A stretch of DNA of 5,489 nt, taken from Rhizorhabdus sp. (GTDB lineage Bacteria > Pseudomonadota > Alphaproteobacteria > Sphingomonadales > Sphingomonadaceae). The number at the start of each line of letters is the position of its first letter. Within the stretch, counting starts at the first letter, position 1. Positions 4,641 through 5,489 of this stretch are shown here, in pieces. A program made the position numbers and the translations under genes. Under the pieces are notes generated by a model. That model saw nothing but the letters and a program-made list of their open reading frames with translations, searched no databases and had not been told where the DNA came from. The DNA lies in assembly GCA_004297635.1 (NCBI GenBank), contig SCUQ01000080.1, positions 1 through 5,489 on the forward strand. The letters run 5' to 3'.

Positions 4641-5489
4641 ATGAGCGTCTACCTGGATTATCTCGCCGAAATCGAAAGCAGGAGAATTCAGGGGCTTGCT
4701 CCCAAACCGATCGACGATGGCGGCCTCGTCTTCGAGATGATCGCCCTGATCAAGGATACCGGCAACGAGCACCGCGCCGATGCCCTCAAATTCTTCATCT
4801 ACAACACCCTTCCCGGCACGACGAGCGCCGCGTCGGTCAAGGCCGGCTTCCTGAAGCAGATCATCCTCGGCGAAGCGGTCGTTCCCGAAATCACGCCCGG
4901 CTTCGCGCTCGAGCTGCTGTCGCACATGAAGGGCGGCCCCTCGATCACCGTGCTGCTCGACATCGCGCTGGGCGATGCGCCCGCGGTCGCCGCGCTGGCC
5001 GGCGACGTGCTGAAGACCCAGGTCTTTCTGTACGACGCCGACATGCACCGGCTGAGCGAAGCCTTCCATGCCGGCAACGCCATCGCGAAGGACGTCCTGG
5101 AAAGCTATGCGAAGGCGGAGTTCTTCACGAAGCTTCCCGACGTCGAGGACGAGATCGAGGTCGTCACCTTCATCGCCGGCGAAGGCGATATCTCGACCGA
5201 TCTTCTGTCGCCCGGCAACCAGGCGCATTCGCGCTCGGACCGCGAGCTGCACGGTCAGTGCATGATCTCGCCCGAAGCGCAGCAGGCGATCGTCGCGCTC
5301 AAGGCGCAGCACCCCGGCAAGCGGGTGATGCTGATCGCCGAAAAGGGCACGATGGGCGTGGGCTCGTCGCGGATGTCCGGCGTCAACAATGTGGCGCTGT
5401 GGACCGGAAAGCCGCAGAGCCCCTATGTGCCGTTCGTCAACTATGCGCCGGTCGTCGCGGGCACCAACGGCATCTCGCCGATCTTCGCC
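4641..5489 (+). CDS. acnB: Aconitase B / 2-methylisocitrate dehydratase, N-terminal part
   Basis: The frame is open from ATG 4641 to the window end, giving the first 283 residues of a protein that normally has roughly 850-930. AcnB is a cytosolic [4Fe-4S] enzyme interconverting citrate and isocitrate in the TCA cycle; many also hydrate 2-methylaconitate in propionate degradation. The helical HEAT-like domain fills about 1-165 (APKPIDD at 20-26, VKAGFLKQIILGEA at 66-79, LELLSHMKGGPS at 90-101). The swivel domain follows: FIAGEGDISTDLLSPG (177-192), SRSDRELHG (197-205) and KGTMGVGSSRMSGVNN (235-250). Ser242, Ser243 and Arg244 correspond to the substrate-binding SSR of aconitases. This HEAT-then-swivel order is specific to AcnB and excludes AcnA. 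The cluster cysteines and catalytic barrel lie past the right edge. The start is set by the family N-terminus and a G-rich site upstream; an inverted-repeat-rich leader precedes it. No break is seen. Confidence 0.95.
   Translation, partial: MSVYLDYLAEIESRRIQGLAPKPIDDGGLVFEMIALIKDTGNEHRADALKFFIYNTLPGTTSAASVKAGFLKQIILGEAVVPEITPGFALELLSHMKGGPSITVLLDIALGDAPAVAALAGDVLKTQVFLYDADMHRLSEAFHAGNAIAKDVLESYAKAEFFTKLPDVEDEIEVVTFIAGEGDISTDLLSPGNQAHSRSDRELHGQCMISPEAQQAIVALKAQHPGKRVMLIAEKGTMGVGSSRMSGVNNVALWTGKPQSPYVPFVNYAPVVAGTNGISPIFA

Noticed and set aside
4396..5312. Minus-strand frames over the acnB leader and gene
   Set aside because: The plus strand reads as aconitase B throughout. The 74-codon frame over the leader has no ribosome site and no recognisable product.

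Overview
The window looks like ordinary chromosomal DNA from a GC-rich alphaproteobacterium, most likely a sphingomonad (Sphingomonas or a relative). This rests on the strong G/C preference at third codon positions, the small secreted CHAP-domain protein, the alphaproteobacterial type of dihydroorotase-like protein, the short YgfZ, and an aconitase B whose N-terminus reads like sphingomonad AcnB. These are judgements from memory of the families, not database matches. No transposase, integrase, phage gene, CRISPR array, tRNA or rRNA is visible.

Layout, left to right. Positions 1-286 (minus) hold the 5' part of a secreted CHAP-domain amidase/peptidase gene cut by the window edge. Positions 287-539 are a non-coding stretch with a perfect DnaA box, three GANTC sites and several small repeats. 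Positions 540-1859 (minus) encode a class I dihydroorotase-like amidohydrolase. Its start lies back to back with ygfZ (1913-2581, plus), which encodes a folate-binding protein for iron-sulfur protein maintenance; the shared 53-bp gap carries a perfect hairpin. Convergent with ygfZ is a membrane protein with a C-terminal LytTR DNA-binding domain (2613-3401, minus). Divergent from that is an FkbM-type methyltransferase (3536-4435, plus), separated by 134 bp with three tandem 8-bp units. After a 205-bp non-coding leader rich in inverted repeats, acnB (aconitase B) starts at 4641 and runs off the right edge.

The genes alternate in strand, so nearly every gene is its own transcription unit and no multi-gene operon is visible. 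The only functional link I can suggest is loose: YgfZ supports iron-sulfur enzymes and AcnB is a [4Fe-4S] enzyme, but they are 2 kb apart and not co-transcribed. I found no convincing new multi-gene system. The points worth a second look are local: a Gln in place of the first metal-binding His of the dihydroorotase, a possible leaderless ygfZ promoter built into a hairpin, a DnaA box upstream of the wall-hydrolase gene, and competing hairpins in the acnB leader.
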